Source: Liopterus haemorrhoidalis (Eukaryota > Arthropoda > Insecta > Coleoptera > Dytiscidae). From it: 64,000 bases of DNA. This document shows positions 32,391-43,305 of this stretch, piece by piece. The DNA lies in NCBI GenBank assembly GCA_963971575.1, contig OZ020622.1, forward strand, positions 8,718,279 to 8,782,278, read 5' to 3'. The stretch's first letter is position 1; each line of letters starts with the position of its first letter. The notes under the pieces are model-generated. The model ran no database searches. It saw nothing but the letters and a program-made list of their open reading frames with translations, and was not told the DNA's origin. A program made the translations under genes and the position numbers.

Positions 32391-32955
32391 ACGGGTGTTT
32401 TTTTTAGAGGTATAGAACTTTAAATTGCAATAAAACAACGATGGATTATTCGATTGAAATGAATTTTTTTTTATTCGAAAGATAATCTTGTGGCATTACA
32501 TTAAATCATACCAACAAGACGGCGCAACATGTCACACAGCTCGTGCCACAATCGATTTATTGAAAGACACGTTTGGTGACCGCCTAATTTCACGTTTTGG
32601 ACCTGTGAATTGGCCTCCAAGATCTTGTGATTTAACACCGCTGGACTACTTTCTGTGGGGCTATGTAAAGTCATTGGTCTATGCGGATAAGCCACAAACG
32701 CTTGACCATTTGGAAGACAACATTCGCCGTGTTATTGCCGATATACGGCCACAAATGTTGGAAAAAGTCATCGAAAATTGCACGTCCAGATTGGACTACA
32801 TCCGAGCCAGCCGTGGCGGTCATATGCCAGAAATCATATTTAAAATGTAATGCCACAAGATTATCTTTCGAATAAAAAAAAATTCATATCAATCGAATAA
32901 TCCATCGTTGTTTTATTGCAATTTAAAGTTCTATACCTCTAAAAAAAACACCCAT
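32391..32955 (+). mobile_element. DD41D (rosa-like) mariner-superfamily deletion derivative, copy A
   Basis: Bounded by TA (32389-32390, 32956-32957) with AYGGGTGTTTTTTTTAGAGG ends. The inverted repeats reach about 112 bp, so the right one includes the transposase stop codon. The left repeat joins directly to the second catalytic motif, so the N-terminal two thirds of the gene are deleted. The copy at 61360-61925 shares the same junction and is nearly identical. Confidence 0.93.
32488..32850 (+). pseudogene. truncated DD41D transposase C-terminal frame
   Basis: 120 open codons (first codon TTG, no ATG) encode SYQQDGATCHTARATIDLL with the second catalytic D, then RFGPVNWPPRSCDLTPLDYF and WGYVKSLVYADKPQTL to a stop at the element's right repeat. 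The two acidic residues (QQD and LTPLD) are separated by 41 residues, which defines a DD41D spacing. The first D and DNA-binding domain are absent, so no activity is expected. No stops have accumulated. Confidence 0.88.
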
Positions 32956-33689
32956 TAGTTTAGTAACAAAAATACATAATAAAATAGATTCAACATAATG
33001 TAACACAAAGAAATATGTATGCTTGCATATGTTCATTATATGCTTGTTAAATCAAATACCATTTTTAATTAGTATTGCGTGTTGATTTTTCTAAATGAGG
33101 CCGGTTGACAAAGGTTTTCCCTGGCCAGTTTAAATTGCTACTGGAGTTTTTAAAAAACGCTGGTACAACGAATTCTTGGTTTTACCCACGAAAATCTATT
33201 AGTACATTCATACATTGAAATAGTGTGCAAATTATTATTAAGAATTCACCTTTTAATACTTATTTTGTTTCAATTTCTTCGGAATTCTCTATAACGAGCT
33301 CGTTTATTAAGTTCGGTTAAAGTTTCCCGGCGACGTATTTACATGTCTGTTGAGTACCCTGACGATTTTTTTTATCGGCATTTGGACGGTCACATGCACA
33401 GTCGCCAGAACGTTATGGCTCAAGTTAAATTAAATTCTGCAAATCTGTAGAATCATCTACAGTTCAACTGAACTATAGTTTCTTCCTCATTAACTTTTCG
33501 TAACTATTTTATTGAAGTTTTAAATTAATTTCACACAAAAAGAAAACAGTTAAATATATTTATTAAAATAGGAAAATAATTTTTGTTGTTTTAAAATACT
33601 GATAAATCTCTTCATAGGCACTGATGGTTGGTTAGTTAAAATATCTTGCGCACTGCATCTACGGCTATAAGTACCTATCAACATATTTA

Positions 33690-34670
33690 CTTATGGTGGA
33701 ATATTTCAATAAAGGATTCAATGAACACCGACACACAGGCGTAGTTTTCATCGATGTTTCCAAAGCATTCGATATAGTCTAGCATGAAGGGTTTCCTGTA
33801 TAAACTCATATACGCGAGACTACTAATATGATGGGTTAGACTGGCATCCTATCTCCACCAGCGAAGTTTTTACGTCAGTGTGGAAGGAAATACTTCTGTC
33901 AGACCGGTCAACAGGCGTTCCCCAGGGAAACGTTCTGGGATCAGTACTCTTTTTGGTATATGTCCTAAATGCTGATATGACACTGCGATCCTCGCTCAAT
34001 CCTGCAGTGTTAAAGTTCTTATACAAAGACTACAGCTCTAATTTATTTTACTTGAGAGCTAATTTAAGCACTGGCGTATTAAATAAACACAGAAGTGTGA
34101 AGCGTTCATCTTCCTAGTCTCTCCCTTGACGGAGAAAACATACCTTTAAAACAACCACCAAATATTTAAGCGTAATGCTGGATAGGAAATTGATATTCCA
34201 ACGTCACGCAACGCTTACAGTAAATATGGCTTATGCCCAATTCTGTAAGCTCTATAACCGGATGTGATTGGTTTCATAAAATGTTCCAGAGTACGTTGGA
34301 TCTGACACGTCATCAGAATGCCCAACAACATGCCAGTGAGAAGAGTATTCGATAGAGTTCCAGGTACAAACAGACCAAGAAGAAGACCTCAAATAAGATG
34401 GGTGGACAATGTGCACAAAAACCTGCAAAGAATCGATGCTCATAATTGAAGTTAAGTGCGTGACCGCGGATGATGGAAGAAGTTTGTAGAGGCGGCAAAA
34501 ATCCTTTAAGGTTTGTAAAAACCAATTGATTGATTTCTATAAGCTCTATCCGCTGCTCAACAAGCTCTCCAGGAACTCACTAAGTAACAGGAGGTTATCT
34601 AACCTACCTCAGACCAGTACTGACTTATGCCAGTGCAGAATGGAGTTTTGACGCCAGAAACGGGATATAT
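33690..34670 (+). pseudogene. Jockey-like LINE reverse transcriptase, interrupted by an RTE piece
   Basis: The readings are: KGFNEHRHTGVVFIDVSKAF and IV.HEGFLYKL (catalytic A box, FIDVSKAFD); STGVPQGNVLGSVLFLVYV (33902 on); TTKYLSVMLDRKLIFQRHAT (34154 on); MAYAQFCKLY, then after the insertion KLYPLLNKLSRNSLSNRRL and LRPVLTYASAEWSF. Frameshifts separate these pieces. The region normally holding the YADD box is degenerate. Insertion of 34256-34534 splits it. Confidence 0.85.
34256..34534 (+). mobile_element. 5'-truncated RTE-like LINE 3' end with 15-bp target duplication
   Basis: Encodes HVIRMPNNMPVRRVFDRVPG, then TNRPRRRPQIRWVDNVHKNL, then WKKFVEAAKI, the C-terminal tail of RTE-type proteins. 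It ends in a short TTGATTGATT tail. It is flanked by TTCTGTAAGCTCTAT (34241-34255) and TTCTATAAGCTCTAT (34535-34549), a 15-bp duplication with one mismatch, inside the Jockey-like LINE. Confidence 0.9.
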
Positions 34671-35238
34671 AAGCATTATTTTACTATTCTTTTTTTCCTT
34701 TTACTAGAGTTTAGTAGCTGACGATGAAGTAAAGATCTTATTACTTCTAAATTTGTCTAAGTCTGCTTATAGAATATAAATTTTAGCAGTCATACAATAG
34801 AAATTTTGGACGAAGCTTCACTTAGAGATTTGAAATTTGGCATAATAATAAAGTTCGTTAACTTGAAGACAGGAAAAATACTGAAAAAAAAAGGAATATT
34901 CACTGAACAAAAATAAATTCTACCCATTTTTCGGAGGTGAAAATATATAGATATTACCAATAAATTGGCGTAATACCTTACTGATTTTGGAAACAAATGT
35001 TCCAATTAGATTCTTAACTGACATCCTATCTATATCCTTATAATATTAATAATAATAAAATTATTTAGCTTCAAATTAGCTTCTACAGCTAGTAGGCTTA
35101 TCGCCTTTTTTTCTGACTTTTAGTTTCTAATTTTCATTTTCACGGATTTTCTATTTTTCATGGACGAAAACAACATCTTGTACTTATTATGTGTCAATAA
35201 TACTGTAGTACATAATGATGTAACACACTAATAATGAT

Positions 35239-35705
35239 TAGTGCTGTCAGAAATCGATTTGAAGTGGAGCCTGTCCAGAAAAAATAGACCCGTTTTGGAT
35301 ACCCGATCCAGAACTGGGTCATTATCATTTGCGCGATATCCCGAGGCGAAACTAGGCCTCTTATTACTAGGTTTCATGACAATATTTTTAATCTGTGTAC
35401 ATTCAAGAGTAACATGGTCAGTATTACTTCCGTATTTTAGCGTACATAGAAAGGCAGCTACAGATTATAGCCGGTTCAAAACGGCTAAGCAGCTAATTGT
35501 AATTTGTATATTTTTACACAAATTATTTGACAGTTAAACTCAAGTCTATATCCTTGCTCAGCGGACAATCAGCCCGTACAAACTATTAAAGTTTGCAGCC
35601 ACAGGCTTGTTGAGAACCGGGTATCCGTCAAAAATAAGTTTTAAGTAAAAAAAAAGTAAATCCAGAACCGGGTATCCAAAACACCGATTTCTATTCGCAG
35701 CACTA
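35239..35705. mobile_element. hAT-like MITE containing a SINE
   Basis: Ends TAGTGCTGTCAGAAATCG and (reverse complement) TAGTGCTGCGAATAGAAATC, continuing into GTTTTGGATACCCG on both sides. Flanks ATAATGAT (35231-35238) and ATAATTAT (35706-35713) agree at 7 of 8 positions. About 330 bp of the interior is a SINE family 3 copy. Confidence 0.82.
35285..35615 (-). mobile_element. SINE family 3, minus strand, nested in hAT MITE
   Basis: Matches 42930-43305 over most of its length (TTGCGCGATATCCCGAGG, AGCGTAC, TAGCCGGTT..AACGGCTAAGCAG, TAATTTGTATA, GTTTGCAGCCACAGGCTTG). On the minus strand the head has an A-box-like GC(T/A)AGCGTTAAACCG in the better copy, and a B-box-like GAGTTCAA.TCC. Confidence 0.7.
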
Positions 35706-36326
35706 ATAATTATTTTTGGGGCCTGAGATTCCAATTTCTAAACCTGGGCATTATTATATGCCTTTTATTTTTTATATAATTTTTGATAATCGGCTTCCAG
35801 TTTACTACTCGAATTTATATTCTTATGGATTTTTGATGGCTGGTATTCTTTAAAAAGACATAATTTGGCGTAGTATTTTACAGTTTTTTGGAATCATAAT
35901 TTTCAGTTACATGACGTCCTATTTACTATAGTTATAAAGACATTTTTAATTTACAAATAAAGTAAACGTGGTAAAACGAACCAATAAATAACAAGGTGAG
36001 AATAACAGAACTAGTTGCTCTAAAAGCATCACTTAAAGACGCAATAATACATGTCAACTGATAAGATATCACTGTAAAAATCATGAAATGTTCAAATTAA
36101 CCATATTCTGCTACGTACACTTGTTATCCGTTCGTACATGGAGTGAATGGTAGAGAATATTGATGAAAAAAGAATTAGAGAAGGCGGTTTTACCTTATAC
36201 AAACAAGAATCATTGTAGACAAGTAAGTAATGGCACATTAACGTTCTTAAGTAGTCCTAGGGGAGTCTGCAGGTAAAGCCTACCCCAACATATACTATAT
36301 TATCATTACTACAGAAGCCGTACGTA

Positions 36327-36756
36327 CAAAAAACGTTTGTAACACATCATCCCACAAATAAAATCATACTTTAAAATATATTCAATTAATATAGCAACAT
36401 TATGGCCTGAAAAGAGTATTCTGGCGTTTAAAGTGTAACAATAATTATACAACAAGAATACACTATCATTTTCATGAAAGCCAAAGGTTCAGAAAACGAT
36501 TATAACACATCCTACAAATAAAATCATACTTTAAAATATATTTAATTAATATAGCAACATTTTGACCTGAAAAGAGTATTCTGGCGTTTAAAGTGTAACA
36601 ATAATTATACAACAAGAATACACTATCATTTCCATGAAAGCCAAAGGTTCAGAAAACGATTGTAACACATCCTACAAATAAAATCATACTTTAAAATATA
36701 TTCAATTAATATAGCAACATTTTGACTTGAAAAGAGTATTCTGGCGGTTTAAGGTC
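36327..36756. repeat. 160-bp tandem repeat, about 2.7 copies
   Basis: AAAATCATACTTTAAAATAT starts at 36361, 36521 and 36681, a fixed 160-bp period. The copies differ by only a few bases (for example ATTATGGCC against TTTTGACC). Short satellite-like array, no ORF. Confidence 0.95.
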
Positions 36757-36980
36757 TAATAAGGACATTACACAACAGAGGGTCTGAATTAATATACAAT
36801 TCTCCACAAGAAATTTATAGACCAATGACTTGTTTTGCCCGATGACTCTTCATAGAAAATGAATATCACTGTTCGCACCATCCAAGCTGTTTTACTTATC
36901 TTTATTTTATATCGTTTAGAGGAGGAATTATGGTAAGAGAAACCAAATATTTGTCAGCAACAGTAGATTGTCTCCCACTA

Positions 36981-37095
36981 TAGAGTTGTCGCTACCCGTC
37001 GAGTAGAGTTGTCGCTACACGCCGAGTAGAGTTGTCGCTACCCGTCGAGTAGAGTTGGCGCTACCCGTCGAGTAGAGTTGGCGCTACCCGTCGAG
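36981..37095. repeat. 23-bp minisatellite, five copies
   Basis: TAGAGTTG(T/G)CGCTACCCGT plus CGAG starts at 36981, 37004, 37027, 37050 and 37073. The first three copies have GTTGTCGC and the last two GTTGGCGC. GC-richer than the flanks. Confidence 0.95.
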
Positions 37096-37221
37096 TTTTT
37101 GTAGTTGCATTATTGCAGCCATAACCATTGACGTCAGTCGGTTTGTCGCATCGTCTATTCATAATTTTACTACTACGCGACCAGAAGTTCCTATAAACCT
37201 CAGCTGTTATCCCTGTCTAAG

Positions 37222-37295
37222 TCTCCCACAGCAAATTGGTGAAGCAGCAGACGACACGAAGCCTTCCGTAACATCGAGGCAGCACTGAGAGGTAA
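37222..37295. repeat. short dispersed block, partner of 32145-32215
   Basis: See 32145-32215; it follows the minisatellite by about 130 bp. Confidence 0.6.
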
Positions 37296-37739
37296 GCCCC
37301 GTTGTGCTATTTTACACAACGTTTACCCGAACGATCACAGCCTGCTCCACATCTGTTGTCATTCCTAACGTACGTCAAAATCGACGCTACAAGCATTAAA
37401 CAACATTTTCAAATTTAACGACAACGCGTCTTGTGAAGGCTTTAACGTTATAAAAAGATTCGTTTTAGATTAGAGATGGTTAAACGGTTGATCACACGAT
37501 CGACTGGTTTCCCACAGCCATTTTGGTAATCGATTGCGTTACCAAGTGAATACTAACAATAATAGATATACCAATAAGAATAATAATGATTTAAGAAAAA
37601 TATGCTATATTATCAACAAAATCTCTGTCAATGTTGTATTTCAGCGAACACCTTTATTTTGGACGTTTGCCATTGCGGATAGTACTAGGCTAGAATAGTA
37701 CAATATAATGAGTATTAGTATCAAAAAGATATAATACTT

Positions 37740-37885
37740 CAAGAGTAATATAAAAAATAAAAATTTGGACGTTTCGGAAACTGCTCAACAATCTGTTTCC
37801 GTCTTCAGCGATCACGAGAAGTGATGACATCACTTCTCTTAAGATTTTAGCGCGATAGTGGCCTCGTCCCCAAACTATGATTCGC
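37740..37885 (-). repeat. retroelement-like 3' motif (TGAAGA...CGAAACG)
   Basis: On the minus strand: GATCGCTGAAGACGGAAACA, then GTTTCCGAAACGTCC followed by an AT-rich run. The same arrangement of a TGA(A/T)GA element, a short stem and CGAAAC appears at 21735, 50661, 60263 and 60456, suggesting a shared retroelement or Penelope-like terminal motif. Confidence 0.35.
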
Positions 37886-37899
37886 AACATTCAAAGGTA

Positions 37900-38990
37900 T
37901 TTTAAAGCTACCTTAGTAAAACTCCTGCTCGTGTATTATAGTATATTAAATTTCATCCGGAATGAACATATCGTACAGTCACTGCATTTGATGTATCTCA
38001 AAAATTTCATAGTAACCCTTTGATAAGTTAAGGTCAGATCCTAATGTTTTAGGTAAGAAGTGACACAACACAAGAACACCTTTAGGTATCTTTTAAGGTG
38101 ATCTGAAAAATTCTATACTGTCAAGCTTACTAAAACATTCTTGAAATGTAAAATTAAATGTAGTAAAGTATGATTTCCAACATCTACGATAATGAAAAAC
38201 ACAAACAAATCAAATAAACTTTTTCTTGTTCTTATTAAAATTTAATATACTTTCCTTGGTAACTAGAAAGTAAATATTTAGTTTGTACACAGTATAAAAT
38301 TCACGAACTTTAAACTTTAACAGTATTTTTTAACGGAGTTGTAAAACTATACTCCAATTTACAAGAGCTTTTCCGGCAAACCATTTCCGTAGAATAGTAG
38401 AGGCTTTGTCACAATTTGCATAAATACACAGTTAGAATTAGAGTGGCTTCATAAAAGAAACAACTCAACTAGTTTACAGTGTACCATGACAACACTTTAA
38501 TCCAAGCTTTCATATCTTTATTGGCAATTGTAAAATTAACTGTAATGACTTATTCAAAACTACTCCTTGTGGTACAGATTTTAGTTCGTGAAATATACGA
38601 CAGATAGCACAAAAGCTTATGAAAACACTTGCGTTACTAGTCCTCTTGTATTTGTCAAAAAGTAGGAAACAAAGGGGTCAATACAATAAGCACCCCTTTG
38701 AAATGTAGAGTGCTGTACGCCAAGATTACTACACATGGCCAGTGCCGGCGGGATGTTTGGGCCTCAAAGCTAAAGGAGAATCTCTGAGGAACTAAATATG
38801 ACAGCAATGACGCTATAAAGAGCAGCATGTGATAGTAAATTAGGACGATCAAATTTTTTTATGATCCTCTTGTAATCCAAGTTTTTCAAAAATGGTGTTA
38901 CTGGGCTTAGAGCAGATTATTGTGAAAAATTACGTTATATTCTATGCTAGTGACAATAAATATTGTATTCTTTATAAAAAAAAAAAAAAC
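37900..38990. other. stretch without recognised features
   Basis: Nothing supported. Confidence 0.4.
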
Positions 38991-39003
38991 ACACACTTCT
39001 ATG

Positions 39004-39567
39004 CAGTGGCGCACACAAGCGGGGGTGCAAGAAGAAAATTTAAAAAAAAAAATCACCCTGGTCTTAGGTAAATATATGTTTTATATTTAAAAATAGAGAA
39101 GAGGACCTTTTTTTAGGTCATCACTTGTATTTTAGAAGTGAGGACCTGTTTTTTTTTGCTCATCACTTTATGGCGGCGTTTGGTCCAATAAATTTTACAT
39201 CTCTGTTTATTTGGACTATGAAAAACTATGAATTCATTGTTTTTCATGTTGTCATTTCTTGGTGTTGCTCGATAAAAATATATTTTCGATAGTTTAAAAA
39301 ACTCTAACACTGGCATACTTCATTTAAAAACCTGCATTATAATCTTCCACAATTTGTATTTTAGAAGTGAGGACTTACTGTTTTTAGGTCATCACTTGTG
39401 TTTTAGAGGTGAGGACCTTTTTTTTTGTTAGGTCTTCACTTGTATTTCAGATGTGTGAGGACCTTTTGTTTTTAGGTCACTTGTATTTCAGAACTGAGAA
39501 AATTATTCATAATTTAAATAATTATATCTTTCGCCCCCCCCCCCCAATTTTCCTGGGAGCACCACTG
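39004..39567. mobile_element. hAT non-autonomous element with exact 8-bp duplication
   Basis: CTTCTATG flanks at 38996-39003 and 39568-39575. Ends CAGTGGCGCACAC and (reverse complement) CAGTGGTGCTCCCA fit hAT termini. The interior contains several degenerate units of GTGAGGACCT(T)n plus TCATCACTTGTATTTTAGAA. Poly-C near the right end. No transposase. Confidence 0.93.
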
Positions 39568-39644
39568 CTTCTATGTCCTCATATTCGCGGATTCCAGACA
39601 GCGCCAATATTTATAAATGCTTCAAAAACGTACAAAATTTAGAA

Positions 39645-39795
39645 AACATGGTTTAACTAGCTTATTTTTTGGCTTAGAAATAATAGTACCAAACCAATTT
39701 ACAAAAAAAAACATTAAAATAGCAAATGCTAACTACTATTTCAAAGCAATTACTTCAAATTTTTTATTTAAAATATGTTCTTGAACAAGTGAATA
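39645..39795. repeat. left member of a direct repeat flanking a LINE
   Basis: Matches 41105-41265 (GGTTTAACTAGCTTATTTTT/TTTTAACCAGGTTATTTTTT, CAAACCAATTTACAAAAA, TTATTTAAA..TGTTCTTGA). The LINE fragment lies between. Confidence 0.7.
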
Positions 39796-39944
39796 AAGAA
39801 TCATCAAGTTTGTTGCGATTATGTTGAAAAATATAGTTTCATTCTATGATAGGGACAAATACCGCAGATTATTAAAAAAAAAAAAAAAAAAAAACTATCG
39901 AAATATTGTGTTATTAAAAACATCTCCTGCTATATATGTGATCA

Positions 39945-41026
39945 ATCAGTATAAATTTTTACTTGCCAAGATGGAATACTACGGTATAAAATGTTTGCCA
40001 TTAGAACTGTTCAAGTCTTACTTATTTAGAGAGACCAATAGGTTGAAGTAAATAACATAAAATCCTCGTGGCTACCAATCAAGTTCGGTGTTCCCCAAGT
40101 AACATAAGATCCTCGTGGCAACCAATCACGTTCGGTGTCCCCCAAGATCTCCCAAGCGTTTTGGGTCCAGTTTTATTTTTAATATTCATCAATGATCTTC
40201 CAGCAAACATAGATGCTTCGGAAATTATTTTATTTGCCGATGACAACACCATTTTAAATGCATCAAACTCAGTTAATGATGCTTTAAAATAAGCGAATGA
40301 CACACTTGTTCGTTCCGAAAAATGGTTCACAAGCAATAGGCTTAAACTGAATCGCGACAAAACGCAACAGATGATACTGCATAATCGTCATGATTATAAT
40401 ACCAACACCGATACGGTTAAGTTTCTGGGGATGACAAGAGACAGTAAATTTAAATGGAAGCAGCACAAGACACCGTTAGTAAAATTCATAAATCAATATT
40501 TGCTATCTGAAAATTGGTTGATGTGGTGCCGTTTGATGTTGCCCGAATTGCTTACTTCTCTTTAATAAACTGCCACTTCTTCTACGATATTTTATTATAG
40601 GGCGCCAGTCCAAGTGCTATTGGGGTTTTGCAAGCACAAAAAAGAGCCTTGCGTGTTTTATGTAAGGTCCCTTCGCGTGAATCTTGTAGGCCTCTCTTTA
40701 AACAGAATAAAATTTTAACTGTACCTTGTTTGTACATATTTCATTGTTTACTTTATGTCAAGGAAAACATTACTAAATTTTGTACTGTCTCAGATGGAAA
40801 ATATCGAGCAACTAGATATGGTATCCATCTTAAAACTCCAAAATTAAGACTGGAAGTGGGAAAGAATTCATCTCTTTACTGGGGACCTAAATTTTATAAG
40901 AAGCTCCCAAAGCAAACGATAAATCTTAATTTTCGTAATTTTAAGAAGAGAATCAAATCGATGTTGTTTGAAAATCCTTATTATTGTTTTAATGAATTTC
41001 TGGATGGTAAATATCTAAATTGCTAA
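39945..41026 (+). pseudogene. LINE reverse transcriptase and C-terminus (Jockey superfamily)
   Basis: Reading frames in order: INQYKFLLAKMEYYGIKCLP and LELFKSYLFRETNRLK; then VFGVPQ repeated because of a 47-bp tandem duplication (40053-40146); then VLGPVLFLIFINDLPANIDA; IILFADDNTILNASNSVNDA (FADD catalytic box, 40228 on); WFTSNRLKLNRDKTQQMIL; TVKFLGMTRDSKFKWKQH. From 40628 a 132-codon frame (QAQKRALRVLCKVPSRESCR to FYKKLPKQTINLNFRNFKKR) gives the C-terminal tail, ending at a stop at 41026. Several frameshifts separate the pieces. Family tail and domain order are normal; the N-terminal endonuclease is absent. Confidence 0.9.
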
Positions 41027-41104
41027 TATTCGCGAACTTTATATGTAATCTTTTTGTCATGTATATGTAAATTTTTACGGATTTGTACAATTTCGCGTGT
41101 AAGA

Positions 41105-41265
41105 AAGATGTTTTAACCAGGTTATTTTTTGGCTAAGAAATGAGAGTTTAACCAAATAATAAACAAACCAATTTACAAAAATTCACTAAAATAACAAATG
41201 AGTACGATCGTAGTATTTCAGAGCATTTACTTGAAAATTTCTTATTTAAATTTGTTCTTGACCAG
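41105..41265. repeat. right member of a direct repeat flanking a LINE
   Basis: Partner of 39645-39795. Confidence 0.7.
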
Positions 41266-41694
41266 CAGGCAGGAAACTGAAGCTTGCGTTGATCTTCGTT
41301 GCTCCGAATCAGCTATTTGGATGCGTGCAGCAACGCTGTTATCCGACAGTGTGCTATTACCACGCATTAAAAAGCCAATTAATCGAAAACGGGCTATTAA
41401 AATTGTTCAGAGCCGTGCAATTTGTTTTAATTGTTGTTGGAAATGATCGGCACGCATCTACAACATGTTACCTCAACTCAACAAAATAATTTCTGTAATC
41501 TGGTATATTAATTTACTAATGGAATGTTTTATAAAAATTTACCTTTTTGTGGTTTATGAAACATTTATGTGCCAACACATTAACATAAAAACATGGATGC
41601 AAAACATTTAATATAGTTGTAATATTAGTCACATTCGTCATTATACGTTCCAAGAAAATTTTGAAAATAATACAACTGGTGTGTTCTTCATACC

Positions 41695-41875
41695 TTGAGT
41701 AGTTTTATAAAGTTGCTTGCGAGCAGCTAAGCAGAACCTGTAATTTGTATAAATATTTTTACACAAATTATTTGACATAAGCAGGAATTGAACTTGTCCG
41801 TGCCATTGCTTAACGTTCAAATAGCAGTTACAAATGATTTAACGTTTGCAGCTACAGGCTTGCTCATTCATCAAT
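41695..41875 (-). mobile_element. SINE family 3, partial, minus strand
   Basis: Contains GAGCAGCTAAGCAGAACCTG, TAATTTGTATAAATATTTTT, GAATTGAACTTG (B-box-like on the other strand) and GTTTGCAGCTACAGGCTTG. The end distal to the tRNA-like head is missing. Confidence 0.65.
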
Positions 41876-41982
41876 ATCACATTTAATTTGCAAAGTTTTT
41901 CAAAATAATTTCAAACATAATCAACTATAATTTTTGTCAGGTTTAAAATTTTTCAAATATGTTGCGCATTCGGCGTTCTGAG

Positions 41983-42083
41983 TGACGTCATAAACTAAAG
42001 TCCTCTCATTGGCTATTCAAAGTGAGCCAACCGTACAGTATACGCACCATGGCTACGACCTCGTTGGGTTCGCAATACATCAG
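41983..42083 (+). other. candidate promoter plus first coding exon
   Basis: TGACGTCA (41983-41990, full CRE) and CATTGGCTATT (CCAAT-type, reversed) precede CACCATGG with ATG at 42049. The frame gives MATTSLGSQYIR and reaches CAG|GTAAGA at 42083/42084, a near-consensus donor. All pieces are seen directly; that they form an exon is inference. No family recognised from 11 residues. Confidence 0.35.
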
Positions 42084-42929
42084 GTAAGACAATTACTGAT
42101 TCTTCTATTAAATTGAAATCTTAAATAAAAACTCATTTACTATACTTATATGCAATGTTATTACTTTTAATATCTTAAGTTGATCATCATCGACTAAGTA
42201 TTAACTACAATCATTTAAGTATAGTAGATCTACAAACTAAAATCAAAAGTATCCACTTGTATCCACACATCAACTTGTACAGCATTGGCAAAACCATTCA
42301 ATCCACAAAAAAAGCTCATGAGAGCTAAATTATAGACAGTTTATCCTTCTTTAATTCAGTCTAGATATATAAGAGAATATGCCTATCTTTTCATGTTGGC
42401 CCAACTATCAAAAATAACGTTTTCAAATAAAATAATTAGAAGGGAAATTTCTCTTAATTTCTTTCTTTCTTAGTTTTCGATCAGGGTCTTACAGGGTGAT
42501 TCGGTAGCGTCATGTCTTACGAATAGTTTTCGTTTCGGAGCTTACGCTATTCGATCTTTGACCAAATGTGTAAGATGTGGTATGTGGTCGACTTATAGGT
42601 CCATTTGGTCGACCCAGGATTTGGGGATATCTGCCTAGATCGCCGTCTATCTACTATCACTTGCATGATTTACCTTTCCATGCCGTCTTCTCTTCTGGAT
42701 ATATGATAACTTTTAATTGAAAATATCAGAAAACATTTTAGTGAAATACTTTTAACAGTACTGTTATAATGTAATTAAAAACCATTCATCATAAATTATA
42801 ATTACTTTATTTTAATATAAATTCACAATTTTCATGATTTAAATATTTAGGCCAACTTTACTGAGACGGAAATCGGTTAACTCGGAACGAGGTTAGTTCC
42901 AGAAAAAAAATTTAATCGCAAAATGGGAC

Positions 42930-43305
42930 CTGGAAAACAACACCAATAGGTCTTACTATTTCTCCCACCCATCATTGGCGCGACAGCCCGAGGTGAGTTT
43001 AGGTCTCTGTTTTTCAGATTTCGTGACCATATATTCAATCTGTATATATTTGGGAGTAATATCGTGAGTGTTAAATCAATTTTTTAGCGTACTTAGATAG
43101 GCACTTACAGTTCACAGCCGGTTGCGAACGGCTAAGCAGAACGTAATTTGTATAAATATTTTTACAAATAATAATATATAAATAAAATAAATATCAATAA
43201 ATTATTACTAGGCAAGAGTTGATGAACTCACGTCTGTGCCCTTGCTTAGCAGTTAAACAGCAGATACAAGCGGTTTAACGCTAGCAGCCACAAGCGCCCA
43301 CCAAT
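42930..43305 (-). mobile_element. SINE family 3, longest copy, minus strand
   Basis: Minus-strand reading starts TGGCTGCTAGCGTTAAACCG (A-box-like TAGCGTTAAACCG), has GTGAGTTCA near the B box, and continues through TTTGTAAAAATATTTATAC to GCCTATCTAAGTACGCTAAA and GGCTGTCGCGCCAATGATG. It matches 35285-35615 along almost its whole length. An AT-rich expansion near 43165-43205 is unique to this copy. Confidence 0.72.

Noticed and set aside
32488..32850. Host gene similar to SETMAR or histone methyltransferase
   Set aside because: Such annotations come from the mariner part of SETMAR. The frame lies within a TA-flanked inverted-repeat element and contains only transposase motifs; no SET domain is present.
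36981..37095. CRISPR array
   Set aside because: The 23-bp units are directly adjacent with no unique spacers, and the sequence is eukaryotic.
39821..40051. 76-codon ORF as an independent gene
   Set aside because: It starts with a poly-A-encoded lysine run and its second half is reverse transcriptase sequence of the LINE.
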